Notes: generated by a model not told the origin, from the letters alone. Shown: positions 54,916 to 63,742, counted from the stretch's first letter. The stretch is 64,000 nucleotides of DNA from Thermodesulfobium sp. 4217-1 (GCF_039822205.1 NZ_JBAGBW010000001.1:148345-212344), one strand, 5' to 3'. Program-made: numbers and translations.

Positions 54916-56637
54916 ATGCCCTGGCGTTTTTTTATAATTAGTTTTTTTCTCGTAACTTTATTGGTTGGTTTGTCTGCGGTTTCTTTTGCTGACGGGGGAA
55001 GTTCTGGCAGCAGCTATGTTAAGGTAACTGCATTTGGGGTAGAAGGTAATAAAAACATTGCGACTGAGGACATATTGTCTGCGGTCCCTTTTAGAATTGG
55101 CTCCAATATTACTCCAAATGACGTTCAAGAGAGTCTGAAGTCTATCTATGCTTTAGGTTATTTTAGCGATGTGAAGGCAAAAACAGAGCCATTTGAGGAC
55201 GGAGTCAAGCTTATTTACGTTGTTACAGAGAATCCAATTCTTGAAGGAGTTCTAATACAAGGCAATACTGTTATCCCAACTGATAAAATTCTTAGCATAA
55301 TGAATTTGCCCACAGGCAAAGTTTTTAACTACAACGAGATGGACAAGTCTCTAAAAAGGGTTGAGGATTACTATGCAAGCCAGGGATACACAGCAGCAAG
55401 GATAATGGACGCAAATCTTGATCCTTCGGGACATTTGTTGGTGACTATAGCAGAAGGAAAGATACAGGCTATAAAGATATTGGGCAACCACAGAACTGTA
55501 GAACACGTTATTAGAAGAGAGCTTAGCGTGAAGCCAGGCGAGATATTTAATTACAACAAAGTTAAGGCAGATATAAACAAACTTTATGATATGAACATAT
55601 TTGACGATGTAGGCGTAATGTTTGAGCCAGGAACAAAGCCAGGCGAAATATTCCTTGACATAGACGTGAAGGAGAAGAAAACTGGTTCTGTTACGTTTGG
55701 GGCAGGATACAGCACTGCATACAATGCCATAGGTATGATAACTCTATCTGATACCAATATGTTCGGTAGGGCGCAAACTATGTCTATTGGACTGCAGTTT
55801 GGCACAAATCAATCCTATTATTCAATTAGCTTTTCAGATCCTAACTTCAACGATCACAATATGTCCTTTGCAGCAAACCTGTACAATTATAGAACTTATG
55901 GCTTGCTGATAGGCGGTTATACTACCGATGAGAAGGCAGCAGGGTTTAATATGTCATTTGGCTTCCCAATTTTCGATAAATATACAAGACAGACTATCAC
56001 TCCTGGTTATGAAAGGGTTCACCTTTCTACAGATCAGACGATTAATCCAAACGATCAATATGATAGGCCAAACGGTTCTTATAGATCTCTAACCTATGCG
56101 CTATCAAGGGACACCAGGGATCAGACCAGAGACCCTCGTCAGGGATACTTTGCAAGCGCGAGCATATCTCAGACAAACGGCTTCCTTGGGGGGTCAAGTT
56201 TGTACTCATTCGACAAGGTGATTGCCGAATTCAGAGATTATATACCTTTGGATAAGTCAAAAGAACACGTATTTGCCTCTAGATTTATGGGTGGCACCTC
56301 TATAGTTCCTTCTGGCAAGATAATGCCTGTATACTATCAATACTATGTTGGCGGTCAGGGAACGGTTAGGGGCATAACAGATAACAAATACTATGGCAAA
56401 TACTTTGCAATTGGCAATTTTGAATACAGGTTCCCATTTATAAGAGGCACTAGGGGCGCACTGTTTACCGATATTGGTGATGCCTGGGGCGGCAATACCG
56501 ATTGGCCAAACTTTAAGCTTCATGCAGGCGTCGGTATGGGTATAATGTTAAATACCCCATTTGGCCCAGTTCGTGTTGATGGTGCATATTCGTCCAATCA
56601 CTTCAAGGGTTACTTTGGTATGGGGAACCCATTCTAA
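54916..56637 (+). CDS. bamA: Outer membrane assembly protein BamA
   Basis: Omp85 insertase for beta-barrel proteins, 573 residues. It has a signal peptide (to about 25), three POTRA domains (about 34-105, 106-182 and 183-258) and a C-terminal 16-strand-type barrel. The barrel carries the lid motif as QGTVRGIT (VRGF/Y in most) and ends with an aromatic residue. Three POTRAs instead of the proteobacterial five is a notable difference. It opens the LPS operon and proves an outer membrane. GAGGGGAG precedes the ATG. Confidence 0.93.
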   Translation: MPWRFFIISFFLVTLLVGLSAVSFADGGSSGSSYVKVTAFGVEGNKNIATEDILSAVPFRIGSNITPNDVQESLKSIYALGYFSDVKAKTEPFEDGVKLIYVVTENPILEGVLIQGNTVIPTDKILSIMNLPTGKVFNYNEMDKSLKRVEDYYASQGYTAARIMDANLDPSGHLLVTIAEGKIQAIKILGNHRTVEHVIRRELSVKPGEIFNYNKVKADINKLYDMNIFDDVGVMFEPGTKPGEIFLDIDVKEKKTGSVTFGAGYSTAYNAIGMITLSDTNMFGRAQTMSIGLQFGTNQSYYSISFSDPNFNDHNMSFAANLYNYRTYGLLIGGYTTDEKAAGFNMSFGFPIFDKYTRQTITPGYERVHLSTDQTINPNDQYDRPNGSYRSLTYALSRDTRDQTRDPRQGYFASASISQTNGFLGGSSLYSFDKVIAEFRDYIPLDKSKEHVFASRFMGGTSIVPSGKIMPVYYQYYVGGQGTVRGITDNKYYGKYFAIGNFEYRFPFIRGTRGALFTDIGDAWGGNTDWPNFKLHAGVGMGIMLNTPFGPVRVDGAYSSNHFKGYFGMGNPF

Positions 56638-56749
56638 GGTGCTAGAGGTTTTGCTTAAAGACGGTAATAATCAGTTAGCGGTGAAGAGCATAGGTGTTTG
56701 TTAAGTGCCTTACGCTAATAGTTTATTGAATATAAAAGGAGGGCTTTAT

Positions 56750-57226
56750 TTGAAGAAGAGTTTGTTATTGTTTGCTTGTGCAATTTTAGTTTTGTTTACA
56801 TTTCAAACTAAGGCGATGGCAAAGGACAATGTAGTTGCCTATATCGATCTTATGAAAGTTGAGGCAGGAGTTAACGAGTTGAAACCTCTTATCGATCAAA
56901 AGAATCAGGTTGAAACCCAATTTGAGCAATTGAGAAATCAGAAACAGCAAGAATTTGCTCAGGCTCAAGCTTCTGGCCAATCTCAAGATCAGCTGAAAAA
57001 GTTATACGATCAAATCAACCAGGAACTTGCTCTTAAGGCAAAAGACGTTGATGCTGCAAGATCTGCGATTGATGCGAAGTTGCAAACTGTGCTTCCTAAG
57101 ATTAAAACAGCTATTGATGCGGTCGCAAAGCAAGATGGGGTCTCAATAGTTCTCGATAATGCTATAGTTTGGTGGGGCGGTTTGGACATTACCGATCAGG
57201 TAATAGCTAAGGTGAATGGACAATAA
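56750..57226 (+). CDS. Periplasmic chaperone Skp/OmpH family
   Basis: A 158-residue exported chaperone-like protein. Signal peptide LKKSLLLFACAILVLFTFQTKAMA, then AYIDLMKVEAGVNEL, a long helical tentacle region rich in Q/K/A (about 50-110) and a final strand pair (QDGVSIVLDNAIVWWGGLDITDQVI), the Skp fold plan. I take TTG at 56750 with AGGAGGG just upstream; GTG 56705 would prepend a non-signal-like stretch. It lies between bamA and lpxD, the usual place. It overlaps lpxD by 11 bp. Confidence 0.88.
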   Translation: MKKSLLLFACAILVLFTFQTKAMAKDNVVAYIDLMKVEAGVNELKPLIDQKNQVETQFEQLRNQKQQEFAQAQASGQSQDQLKKLYDQINQELALKAKDVDAARSAIDAKLQTVLPKIKTAIDAVAKQDGVSIVLDNAIVWWGGLDITDQVIAKVNGQ

Positions 57227-58256
57227 ACTTTTATCCGAACTTGCTAAAGAAATTGGCGGTGTTTTAAGCGGAGATGACATTGCTGTAAATGATGTCAAAC
57301 CCTTAGTTGTTGCATCTGGTAATGATTTAAGCTTTGTTATAGATAAGACCAATAATGAAAGTGCCCGCTCCTCGAAAGCGGGCGCCTTTCTTTGTTACAA
57401 GGGGTTTAAATCAGACAAGCCTACCATAGAGGTAGATTCGCCTAAATTGGCTCTGGCAAGAGTACTTAACATATTTTATCCGAAGATACATAGAGAGCCA
57501 TATATTCACAAGAGTTCTGTAATATCTAACAGTGCCAATATTTCTGATAAATCATATATAGGTCCCTACTGTGTCATAGAAGATGGGGCTATCATAGAAG
57601 ATGACGTTGAACTCGTAGCCTTTGTGTATGTCGGAGAGGGCACCTCGATCGGCAAGGGAACAAAGATATTCCCTTTTGTGAGCGTTAGAGAAAGATGTAG
57701 GATAGGCGAAAACTGCTTGATCCAAGCAGGTGTAACAATAGGAAATGATGGTTTTGGCTATGCGACTGATGCTTATGGGCATCATACATGGATACCACAG
57801 ATAGGCGGAGTTTCAATAGGCGATGAGGTAGATATTGGATCAAATACTGCTATAGATAGAGGAGCCTTTTCTAACAGCGTTATCAAGGATAATGTAAAGA
57901 TAGACAACCTTGTGCAAATTGCTCACAACTGCATCCTTGAAAAAAGCGTTATACTTGTTTCTATGGTTGGCTTATCGGGCTCTGTTCATGTCAAGGAAAA
58001 TGCCGTTCTTGCTGGGCAAGTAGGTGCAAAGGATCACCTTACAATTGGAAAAGGAGCTACGGTTCTTGCAAAATCAGGTCTTATGAAAGATGTTCCAGAT
58101 GGCTCAACTGTTATGGGTTATCCTGCGAGACCTTACATAGATTTTTTTAAAGAGAGAATTTTGATAGAACGACTACCTGAAATTGAAAAAAGAATTAAGA
58201 AGTTAGAAGAGCAGATTGAGAGCTTAAGCGATCAAAATAATTGCGAAGAATTTTAA
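57216..58256 (+). CDS. lpxD: UDP-3-O-acylglucosamine N-acyltransferase LpxD
   Basis: Third acylation step of lipid A synthesis. The 346-residue protein has the N-terminal UDP-binding domain, the hexapeptide-repeat beta-helix (IQAGVTIGNDGFGYATDAYGHHTWIPQIGGVSIGDEVDIGSNTAIDRG) with the catalytic histidine in LVQIAHNC, and a C-terminal helix (KRIKKLEEQIESL). Length agrees with the family. It overlaps skp and is followed by a 66-bp gap. Confidence 0.95.
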   Translation: MDNKLLSELAKEIGGVLSGDDIAVNDVKPLVVASGNDLSFVIDKTNNESARSSKAGAFLCYKGFKSDKPTIEVDSPKLALARVLNIFYPKIHREPYIHKSSVISNSANISDKSYIGPYCVIEDGAIIEDDVELVAFVYVGEGTSIGKGTKIFPFVSVRERCRIGENCLIQAGVTIGNDGFGYATDAYGHHTWIPQIGGVSIGDEVDIGSNTAIDRGAFSNSVIKDNVKIDNLVQIAHNCILEKSVILVSMVGLSGSVHVKENAVLAGQVGAKDHLTIGKGATVLAKSGLMKDVPDGSTVMGYPARPYIDFFKERILIERLPEIEKRIKKLEEQIESLSDQNNCEEF

Positions 58257-58322
58257 TTAAAAGCAGTAGTAAAGATTATATGCTTTTTATTATTTTTATA
58301 TATATGTCTTTTAGGAGGAAAA

Positions 58323-58787
58323 ATGAAAAATATCATTAGGTTACAGCAATTGGTTGTTGTTACAATTTTTCTCTCCCTATTTTTAATTTCCTTTTCTGCC
58401 AGTGCATTTTCATCAAATTTGGTAGAAGAGTATCCCAATGCGTCAATTGATTGGGGTAAAAATCAGATTGTTGCGATTGGTTTTGGTGTTGGAGGATTTA
58501 CCAGCTCAGATCCCTTTAAAAGTTCTTACGATGCTGCAATGAAAAATGCTAAGGAAAGAATGATCTCTGTAATTATGATGCTAAAAGACAATAGAGGCGT
58601 TAGTTTGAAACAACTTTTATCTAATCCGCAAAATATGGATAAATTAAATGCATGGATTGAAAACCTTGATGCTAAGGTTCTAAAATACTCTGACAATAGC
58701 GTTAAAGTAATATTAACTGGAACATTGCAAGATAAACCCGACTCATTAGAAAATGCTTTAGGGGTTGAACTACAATCTCCAAATTAA
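58323..58787 (+). CDS. Small secreted protein (LPP20-like)
   Basis: A 154-residue protein with a signal peptide (about 1-29, VVVTIFLSLFLISFSASAFS). The mature part begins YPNASIDWGKNQIVAIGFGVGG and shows an A/K-rich helix (SYDAAMKNAKERMISVIMML), a pattern similar to LPP20-type small exported proteins. There is no lipobox cysteine. Function unknown. It sits between lpxD and lpxC with an AGGAGG site, and lpxC begins inside its last codons in another frame. Confidence 0.65.
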   Translation: MKNIIRLQQLVVVTIFLSLFLISFSASAFSSNLVEEYPNASIDWGKNQIVAIGFGVGGFTSSDPFKSSYDAAMKNAKERMISVIMMLKDNRGVSLKQLLSNPQNMDKLNAWIENLDAKVLKYSDNSVKVILTGTLQDKPDSLENALGVELQSPN

Positions 58788-59566
58788 ATAAGGCTACATT
58801 CGAAGGTATAGGGATTCATACAGGCAAGGTTTGTAAGATTGAGGTTTATCCGTCTGATAAGGGGCTTTGGATAAAAAAAGGTGATATGATTTTCTCAAAC
58901 TTTCAGGATATGGCTATTCATTCTGAAAACGCTACTGTTCTTGAAAATTGTTATTTTAGACTATCTACCGTTGAACATCTTTTATGCGCACTTGCTATGT
59001 TAAACGTTAATGACGCTGTAATTGAAATTTTACAGGGCGAAGAGATTCCGATTTTAGATGGAAGTGCTATTAAATTCTTTAAAAAATTATCTGATGTTTT
59101 TTCGAAAAAAAATAAAAAAAATATTTTTAAGTCTATTGAAAAGCCAATACTTTATAAAGAAGATGAATCTTTTATTTATCTGTTCCCATATAAAAGGTTT
59201 GAACTTAGGGTTTATTTGGATTATACTTCAAAGGGTTTAGGGCTTCTTAGCGACGAGTTTATTTTCGGAAGAGACAAAAGAGAATCCATTCTGAACTCGA
59301 GGACTTTCGGTTTTCTATCTGACTATGATTTATTAAAATCTAAGGGAAAGGCAATGGGAGCGTCTTTAGATAATGTTCTTGTATTCGATGAAAAAGGACA
59401 CCCTTTAAGGAGAATGAGGAGCTCAAAAGAGGCGTCAAGGCACAAGATCCTTGATTTAATTGGAGATCTTTACCTTAATGGATTTTTGCCGCGTGCCCAG
59501 ATAGTTGCTGTTAGGCCTAGCCATAAAATAAACACAGCAGTTAGTAAAATGCTAAACAAAATATAA
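58775..59566 (+). CDS. lpxC: UDP-3-O-acyl-N-acetylglucosamine deacetylase LpxC (non-canonical start)
   Basis: Zinc deacetylase and committed step of lipid A synthesis. With ATC 58775 as first codon it has 263 residues. The conserved N-terminal TFEGIGIHTGK (8-18) lies upstream of the first ATG (58886), and no ATG, GTG or TTG occurs between the in-frame stop at 58766 and 58886. Zinc ligands are H68 (STVEHLLCAL), H223 and D227 (SRHKILDLIGD), with H250 in RPSHK. AGGGG at 58760-58764 sits 10 bp before the ATC. Starting at 58886 would lose conserved sequence. An ATC start is inferred; a frameshift from the upstream gene is the alternative. Confidence 0.85.
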   Translation: MSKLNKATFEGIGIHTGKVCKIEVYPSDKGLWIKKGDMIFSNFQDMAIHSENATVLENCYFRLSTVEHLLCALAMLNVNDAVIEILQGEEIPILDGSAIKFFKKLSDVFSKKNKKNIFKSIEKPILYKEDESFIYLFPYKRFELRVYLDYTSKGLGLLSDEFIFGRDKRESILNSRTFGFLSDYDLLKSKGKAMGASLDNVLVFDEKGHPLRRMRSSKEASRHKILDLIGDLYLNGFLPRAQIVAVRPSHKINTAVSKMLNKI

Positions 59567-59602
59567 ATTTAGATTCTTTAGATTTATTGAGGAGGTGTTG
59601 TA

Positions 59603-60028
59603 TTGTACGATATAAACGATATTATGAAGGTTTTACCGCACAGGTACCCTATGCTTTTGGTAGAAAAAATCCTTGAATTAGAACCAAACGTTAGGGCGGT
59701 AGGATTAAAAAATGTTTCAAATAACGATCCCTATCTTGTTGGACACTTCCCAAACGACCCTATTTTCCCTGGTGTTCTAATGGTAGAGGCAATGGCGCAG
59801 GTTGCGGGTTTTCTTTCACTGGTATCCTTGAAAAAAGAGGGGACAATTGCTTTTTTTAGTTCGGTAGAGAAGGCAAAATTTAGGAAAGTAGTGAGACCTG
59901 GCGACACCCTTATCATGGAGGCTAATGTGTCAAAGATAAAGTTGCCATTTTGTAAGATGAGTTGCACTGCTAAGGTAGAAGATAAGCTTGTGTGTGAAGC
60001 AGATCTAATGTTCTACCTTCCAAAATAA
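59603..60028 (+). CDS. fabZ: 3-hydroxyacyl-ACP dehydratase FabZ
   Basis: Dehydrates 3-hydroxyacyl-ACP in fatty acid synthesis, and here competes with or balances LpxA for substrate. The 141-residue hot-dog protein has LPHRYPMLLVEKIL and the active site GHFPNDPIFPGVLMVEAMAQVAG. Start TTG at 59603 behind GGAGGTG. One base separates it from lpxA, the classical fabZ-lpxA pair. Confidence 0.96.
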   Translation: MYDINDIMKVLPHRYPMLLVEKILELEPNVRAVGLKNVSNNDPYLVGHFPNDPIFPGVLMVEAMAQVAGFLSLVSLKKEGTIAFFSSVEKAKFRKVVRPGDTLIMEANVSKIKLPFCKMSCTAKVEDKLVCEADLMFYLPK

Positions 60029-60029
60029 T

Positions 60030-60815
60030 ATGATTAAAGTTCACTCCACTGCGATAGTTTCTCCAAAGGCCAATATAGGTGATGAGGTAGAAATTGGCCC
60101 CTTTTGTATAGTTGAAGACGACGTGACGGTCGGTAGTAGCGCCCGTTTAGCTAATAACGTCTTGCTCAAAAATGGCACTAGAGTTGGCAATAATTGTCTT
60201 ATATCAACTGGATCCTGTTTGGGTCAGGATCCGCAAGACTTTCACTATAAGGGCGAGAAAAGTTTTGTGAATATTGCGAATAACGTCACTATAAGAGAGT
60301 ATGTGGTTATACACAAGGCAACAGGCGAGGGCGAAGAGACCTATGTAGGAGAAAATTCATATTTAATGTGCTATACGCACCTTGGTCACAATGCAAAGGT
60401 TTATGAAAATTGCACATTAGCTGCATATGCGGTTCTTGGAGGCCATGTAGTTGTTGAAAAAGAGGCCTTTCTGGGTGGCGCCTCAGCATTTCACCAATTT
60501 GTTAGAGTGGGCAGGATGTGTATGGTGGGAGGACTTGCAAAAGTTGTCCAAGACATACCGCCATTTGTGATGAGCGATGGAAACCCTGCTATTCCAAAGG
60601 GCCTAAACTTAGTGGCACTAAGGAGAAATGGCTTTTCTCAAGAGAAAATTAGCGCAATAAAAAAAATATATAAGATTTTGATAGAAGAGATTCACCCAAA
60701 AGATGAGCTTATAAGTATAATAAAGCGTGATTTTTCTAAATATGAGGAACACAAAGATTTTGTTGAGTTTATTATGAAAAGTAAAAGGGGTTTTAGGCGT
60801 GTTCAGGATAAATGA
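60030..60815 (+). CDS. lpxA: UDP-N-acetylglucosamine acyltransferase LpxA
   Basis: First step of lipid A synthesis. The 261-residue hexapeptide-repeat enzyme starts IKVHSTAIVSPKANIGDEVEIGPFCIVEDDVTVG and has GQDPQDFHYKGEKSFVNIANNVTIREYVVIHKATGEGEETYVG, the catalytic histidine region YTHLGHNAKV and the C-terminal helical domain. Overlaps kdsA by 17 bp. lpxB, which often follows, is not in the window. Confidence 0.96.
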   Translation: MIKVHSTAIVSPKANIGDEVEIGPFCIVEDDVTVGSSARLANNVLLKNGTRVGNNCLISTGSCLGQDPQDFHYKGEKSFVNIANNVTIREYVVIHKATGEGEETYVGENSYLMCYTHLGHNAKVYENCTLAAYAVLGGHVVVEKEAFLGGASAFHQFVRVGRMCMVGGLAKVVQDIPPFVMSDGNPAIPKGLNLVALRRNGFSQEKISAIKKIYKILIEEIHPKDELISIIKRDFSKYEEHKDFVEFIMKSKRGFRRVQDK

Positions 60816-61608
60816 TGTAGAAATTGGCGGCAAAGATTTATTTTTTATATTGGGCCCTTGTGTTATTGAAGGCGAAGACCACGTAATGAAAATGGCAAAC
60901 ATTATTAAGGAAATCGCAAATTCATTGAATATCCAGGTGATATTCAAAAGCTCATACGATAAAGCAAATAGAACGTCGCTCTCTTCATATAGAGGTCCTG
61001 GAATTAAAGAGGGATTGAGGATTCTTAATAGAGTAAAACGAGAAGTTGGTTTGCCAATAACTACTGATGTTCATAGTATAGAGGAAGTATCTATTGCGTC
61101 TGAAGTTATCGATCTAATTCAATTGCCTGCATTTTTATGCAGACAAACCGATCTGCTCTTATCTGCGGGCAAAGCAAAAAAGCCTGTCAACATTAAAAAA
61201 GGTCAATTTGTAGCGCCTCATTCTATTGGCCCAATGATTGAGAAGGTTAAGTCTACTGGCGAAGAAAGAGTTTGTATGACAGAAAGAGGATATTCTTTTG
61301 GGTACAACAACTTAGTGGTTGATATGAGGTCAATTCAGATCATGAGGTCATTTAATGTGCCAGTCATATTTGATGCAACTCATAGCGTTCAGCTACCAGG
61401 AGGTTTAGGGGATTCTTCGGGAGGAGAAAGAAAATTTGTTCCTACTCTTGCTAAGGCTGCTGTGGCAGCGGGCGCTGATGGCGTATTTATGGAATGTCAT
61501 GACTGCCCTGAGTGTGCTCTTTGCGACGGTCCAAATTCTATGCCAGTTAATGAGGTTGAGGACCTTTTAAAGAGTCTGATAGCAATAAAAAAGATTGTAG
61601 GATCTTAA
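60799..61608 (+). CDS. kdsA: 3-deoxy-D-manno-octulosonate 8-phosphate synthase KdsA (metal-dependent class)
   Basis: Condenses phosphoenolpyruvate with arabinose 5-phosphate. The 269-residue product belongs to the metal-dependent class: C21 (FILGPCVIE), H195 (FDATHSVQLPGG), E232 and D243 are the expected metal ligands. Between the last two lies MECHDCPECALCDGPNS, with cysteines 233, 236, 239 and 242 in a CX2CX2CX2C ladder where homologues usually have proline, lysine and serine. That is odd and is described in the findings. GTG start overlaps lpxA. Confidence 0.94.
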   Translation: MFRINDVEIGGKDLFFILGPCVIEGEDHVMKMANIIKEIANSLNIQVIFKSSYDKANRTSLSSYRGPGIKEGLRILNRVKREVGLPITTDVHSIEEVSIASEVIDLIQLPAFLCRQTDLLLSAGKAKKPVNIKKGQFVAPHSIGPMIEKVKSTGEERVCMTERGYSFGYNNLVVDMRSIQIMRSFNVPVIFDATHSVQLPGGLGDSSGGERKFVPTLAKAAVAAGADGVFMECHDCPECALCDGPNSMPVNEVEDLLKSLIAIKKIVGS

Positions 61609-61665
61609 ATAAACATAAACATCTTGAATTAAAATTTTACAATTGTTTACATTTTGGAGGCATTT

Positions 61666-62637
61666 ATGGATAGAGAAGAAGTATTGTCCCTTGCTAAGGA
61701 GGTATGCTTTGTCGAAAGAGAGAGCATAGACCAACTTTGCGATAAGATTAATAAATCGTTTTTAGACGCCATAGATCTTATTCTTAACTGTGATGGGAGA
61801 GTAATTATCACGGGAATGGGGAAGTCGGGACTTATTGGCAGAAAGATTGCAGCAACTCTTTCAAGTACAGGAACTCCATCGTTGTTTTTACACCCTGCAG
61901 AGGGCATTCATGGCGATCTTGGTATGGTTACTGGCAAAGACCTTGTTATTGCAATTTCTTATAGCGGAGAAAATTCAGAGCTAATTACTATTTGCCCAGT
62001 TTTAAGAAGAATTGGGGTAAAGATAATTGCTATGACAGGCAACCTCTCATCTGCGCTTGCCACTTTGGCGGATATCGTGCTTGACATAGGCGTGAAGAAA
62101 GAGGCTTGTCCATATAATATTGTTCCTACCTCTTCAACAACGGTTACACTGGTTCTTGGAGATGCCCTTGCAATGTGTCTTTTGAAATTAAGAGACTTTA
62201 GACCTCAGGATTTCGCTCTTTTTCATCCAGGGGGCGCACTTGGCAGGAGTTTGATAACCAGGGTTTGTGATCTGATGCACAAGGGCAAAGACAACCCTGT
62301 AGTTAATCTCGAAACTATCGTCAAAGAGGCTCTTTTCGAGATCAGCAAAAAGGGTCTTGGCGCAGTTTCTGTTATTGATAAAAATGGCGTGCTAAAAGGT
62401 CTTATAACCGATGGCGATATAAGAAGGAAGGTAGAGATTGACGACCTGTTTTTAAAGAGACGTGCTGAAGAAGTTATGACAAAACAGCCTGTTTATATCC
62501 ATGAAAAACGGTTAGCTACTGAGGCTTTGAAGATTTTGCAAGATAAAAATATAAATTTATTGCCTGTCGTGGACGAGGAATTAAGATCGGTAGGCATGAT
62601 TCACTTACACGACATACTAAAGGCAGGCATAGTCTAA
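61666..62637 (+). CDS. kdsD: D-arabinose 5-phosphate isomerase KdsD/KpsF
   Basis: Makes arabinose 5-phosphate from ribulose 5-phosphate for KDO synthesis. The 323-residue protein has a SIS sugar-isomerase domain (VIITGMGKSGLIGRKIAATLSSTGTPSLFLHPAEGIHGDLGMV, ISYSGENSEL, VPTSSTTVTLVLGDALA) and two C-terminal CBS domains (from about residue 200). I choose ATG 61666; an in-frame TTG at 61654 lies in the GGAGG ribosome-binding site itself. It sits between kdsA and kdsC. Confidence 0.94.
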   Translation: MDREEVLSLAKEVCFVERESIDQLCDKINKSFLDAIDLILNCDGRVIITGMGKSGLIGRKIAATLSSTGTPSLFLHPAEGIHGDLGMVTGKDLVIAISYSGENSELITICPVLRRIGVKIIAMTGNLSSALATLADIVLDIGVKKEACPYNIVPTSSTTVTLVLGDALAMCLLKLRDFRPQDFALFHPGGALGRSLITRVCDLMHKGKDNPVVNLETIVKEALFEISKKGLGAVSVIDKNGVLKGLITDGDIRRKVEIDDLFLKRRAEEVMTKQPVYIHEKRLATEALKILQDKNINLLPVVDEELRSVGMIHLHDILKAGIV

Positions 62638-62690
62638 ATTTAAATTTTTTTGATACAATTACTAAAAAATGTATAAAAAGGAGTTTTAGG

Positions 62691-63215
62691 TTGAGTCTTG
62701 AAGATAGAATAAAGAAAATAAAAATACTTGCCTTTGATGTAGACGGAGTTCTTACCGATGGAGGCATAGTTGTTTCTTCAAAAGAAGAAATAAAAGTTTT
62801 TAACGTAAAGGATGGTCTTGGCCTTGCGATGGCAAGGAGGCTGGGTTTTATAACTCTCTTTATAAGCGGCAGGAGTTCTATCTCTCTTGAAAATAGGGCA
62901 AGAGAGCTGAAAGTGGACTATCTTATAATGAGTTGTGACAATAAGATAGTTGAGCTAAACAAAATTCTGAAAGAGCTAAATATGAATTATGAGAACGTTG
63001 CTTATATGGGAGATGACTATAACGACTTGCCAATACTGGAAGTTTGTGGAGTGAGCGCTTGTCCGGGTGACGCCGTTGAGGCTGTAAGAGAAAGAGTTGA
63101 TGTTGTTATTGAGGATTTTGGCGGTAAAGGCGCAGCGAGAGCGTTTATAGAAAAGATATTAAGAATCCAAAATAAGTTGGAACAGGGCATAAAACTGTAT
63201 TTTGAAGATTATTAA
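62691..63215 (+). CDS. kdsC: KDO 8-phosphate phosphatase KdsC
   Basis: HAD-family phosphatase that releases KDO. The 174-residue tetramer-type protein has motif I FDVDGVLTDGGI, motif II region LFISGRSS, a lysine in CDNKIVELNKIL and motif III YMGDDYNDLPIL with GVSACPGDA after it. Start TTG behind AGGAG. It follows kdsD by 53 bp and precedes lptC by 2 bp, the usual order. Confidence 0.95.
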   Translation: MSLEDRIKKIKILAFDVDGVLTDGGIVVSSKEEIKVFNVKDGLGLAMARRLGFITLFISGRSSISLENRARELKVDYLIMSCDNKIVELNKILKELNMNYENVAYMGDDYNDLPILEVCGVSACPGDAVEAVRERVDVVIEDFGGKGAARAFIEKILRIQNKLEQGIKLYFEDY

Positions 63216-63217
63216 AA

Positions 63218-63742
63218 GTGTATAGAAAATTTTTAGTATTAACTGTATTAGTTTTGCTAATATTTGCATCTCTTGCTTTGTTTACTAATTTCTTAATTTT
63301 ACATAAATCCAATAATTCAAACAATGATACTGAAAAGCTAATAAATAGTTTTAAGGATATTCAGCTCCCATTTAAGATGAAGGCGAAAAACGTTTACGAT
63401 AATCAAAATGAGATTATAGGCGATGATTTTGAAATAATTTATGATAAAAACGAATCAATTCTCATTACGGGCAAAAGTGCTGCATATGACAAAAAGACGA
63501 AGATGGTAAACATCTTGTCTGGAACAGTCTCTGTTAATGGATATACAATGTACTTTAATTCGGGGGAATTTGATCCAAACAATGGCACTTTAAAGTGTAC
63601 CGACTTTAGTCTAAAGGGCAAGGATGAGCAGCTAAGTTCAAAAACTGCAGACATTGACTTTATAAACAAAAAGATAACTGCTAAGGATGCTGTAGTTAAG
63701 AGCTTAACCCATCTTCGTCAAAAACCTCCTAAATTTAGCTAA
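63218..63742 (+). CDS. lptC: LPS export protein LptC-like
   Basis: A 174-residue protein with one N-terminal membrane segment (FLVLTVLVLLIFASLALFTNFLIL) and a periplasmic beta-jellyroll pattern (MKAKNVYDNQNEIIGDDFEIIYDK, GKSAAYDKKTKMVNILSGTVSVNG, SSKTADIDFINKKITAKDAV), as in LptC/LptA family domains. It would relay LPS from the LptBFG transporter to LptA. GTG start, 2 bp after kdsC. lptA and lptB would be expected next but an insertion sequence begins instead. Confidence 0.82.
   Translation: MYRKFLVLTVLVLLIFASLALFTNFLILHKSNNSNNDTEKLINSFKDIQLPFKMKAKNVYDNQNEIIGDDFEIIYDKNESILITGKSAAYDKKTKMVNILSGTVSVNGYTMYFNSGEFDPNNGTLKCTDFSLKGKDEQLSSKTADIDFINKKITAKDAVVKSLTHLRQKPPKFS

Noticed and set aside
58323-59566. 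Programmed -1 frameshift joining the secreted protein to LpxC
   Set aside because: The frames would allow a -1 shift, but I see no good slippery heptamer before the stop, and fusing a signal peptide to a cytoplasmic LpxC would misplace it. An unusual start codon is simpler.
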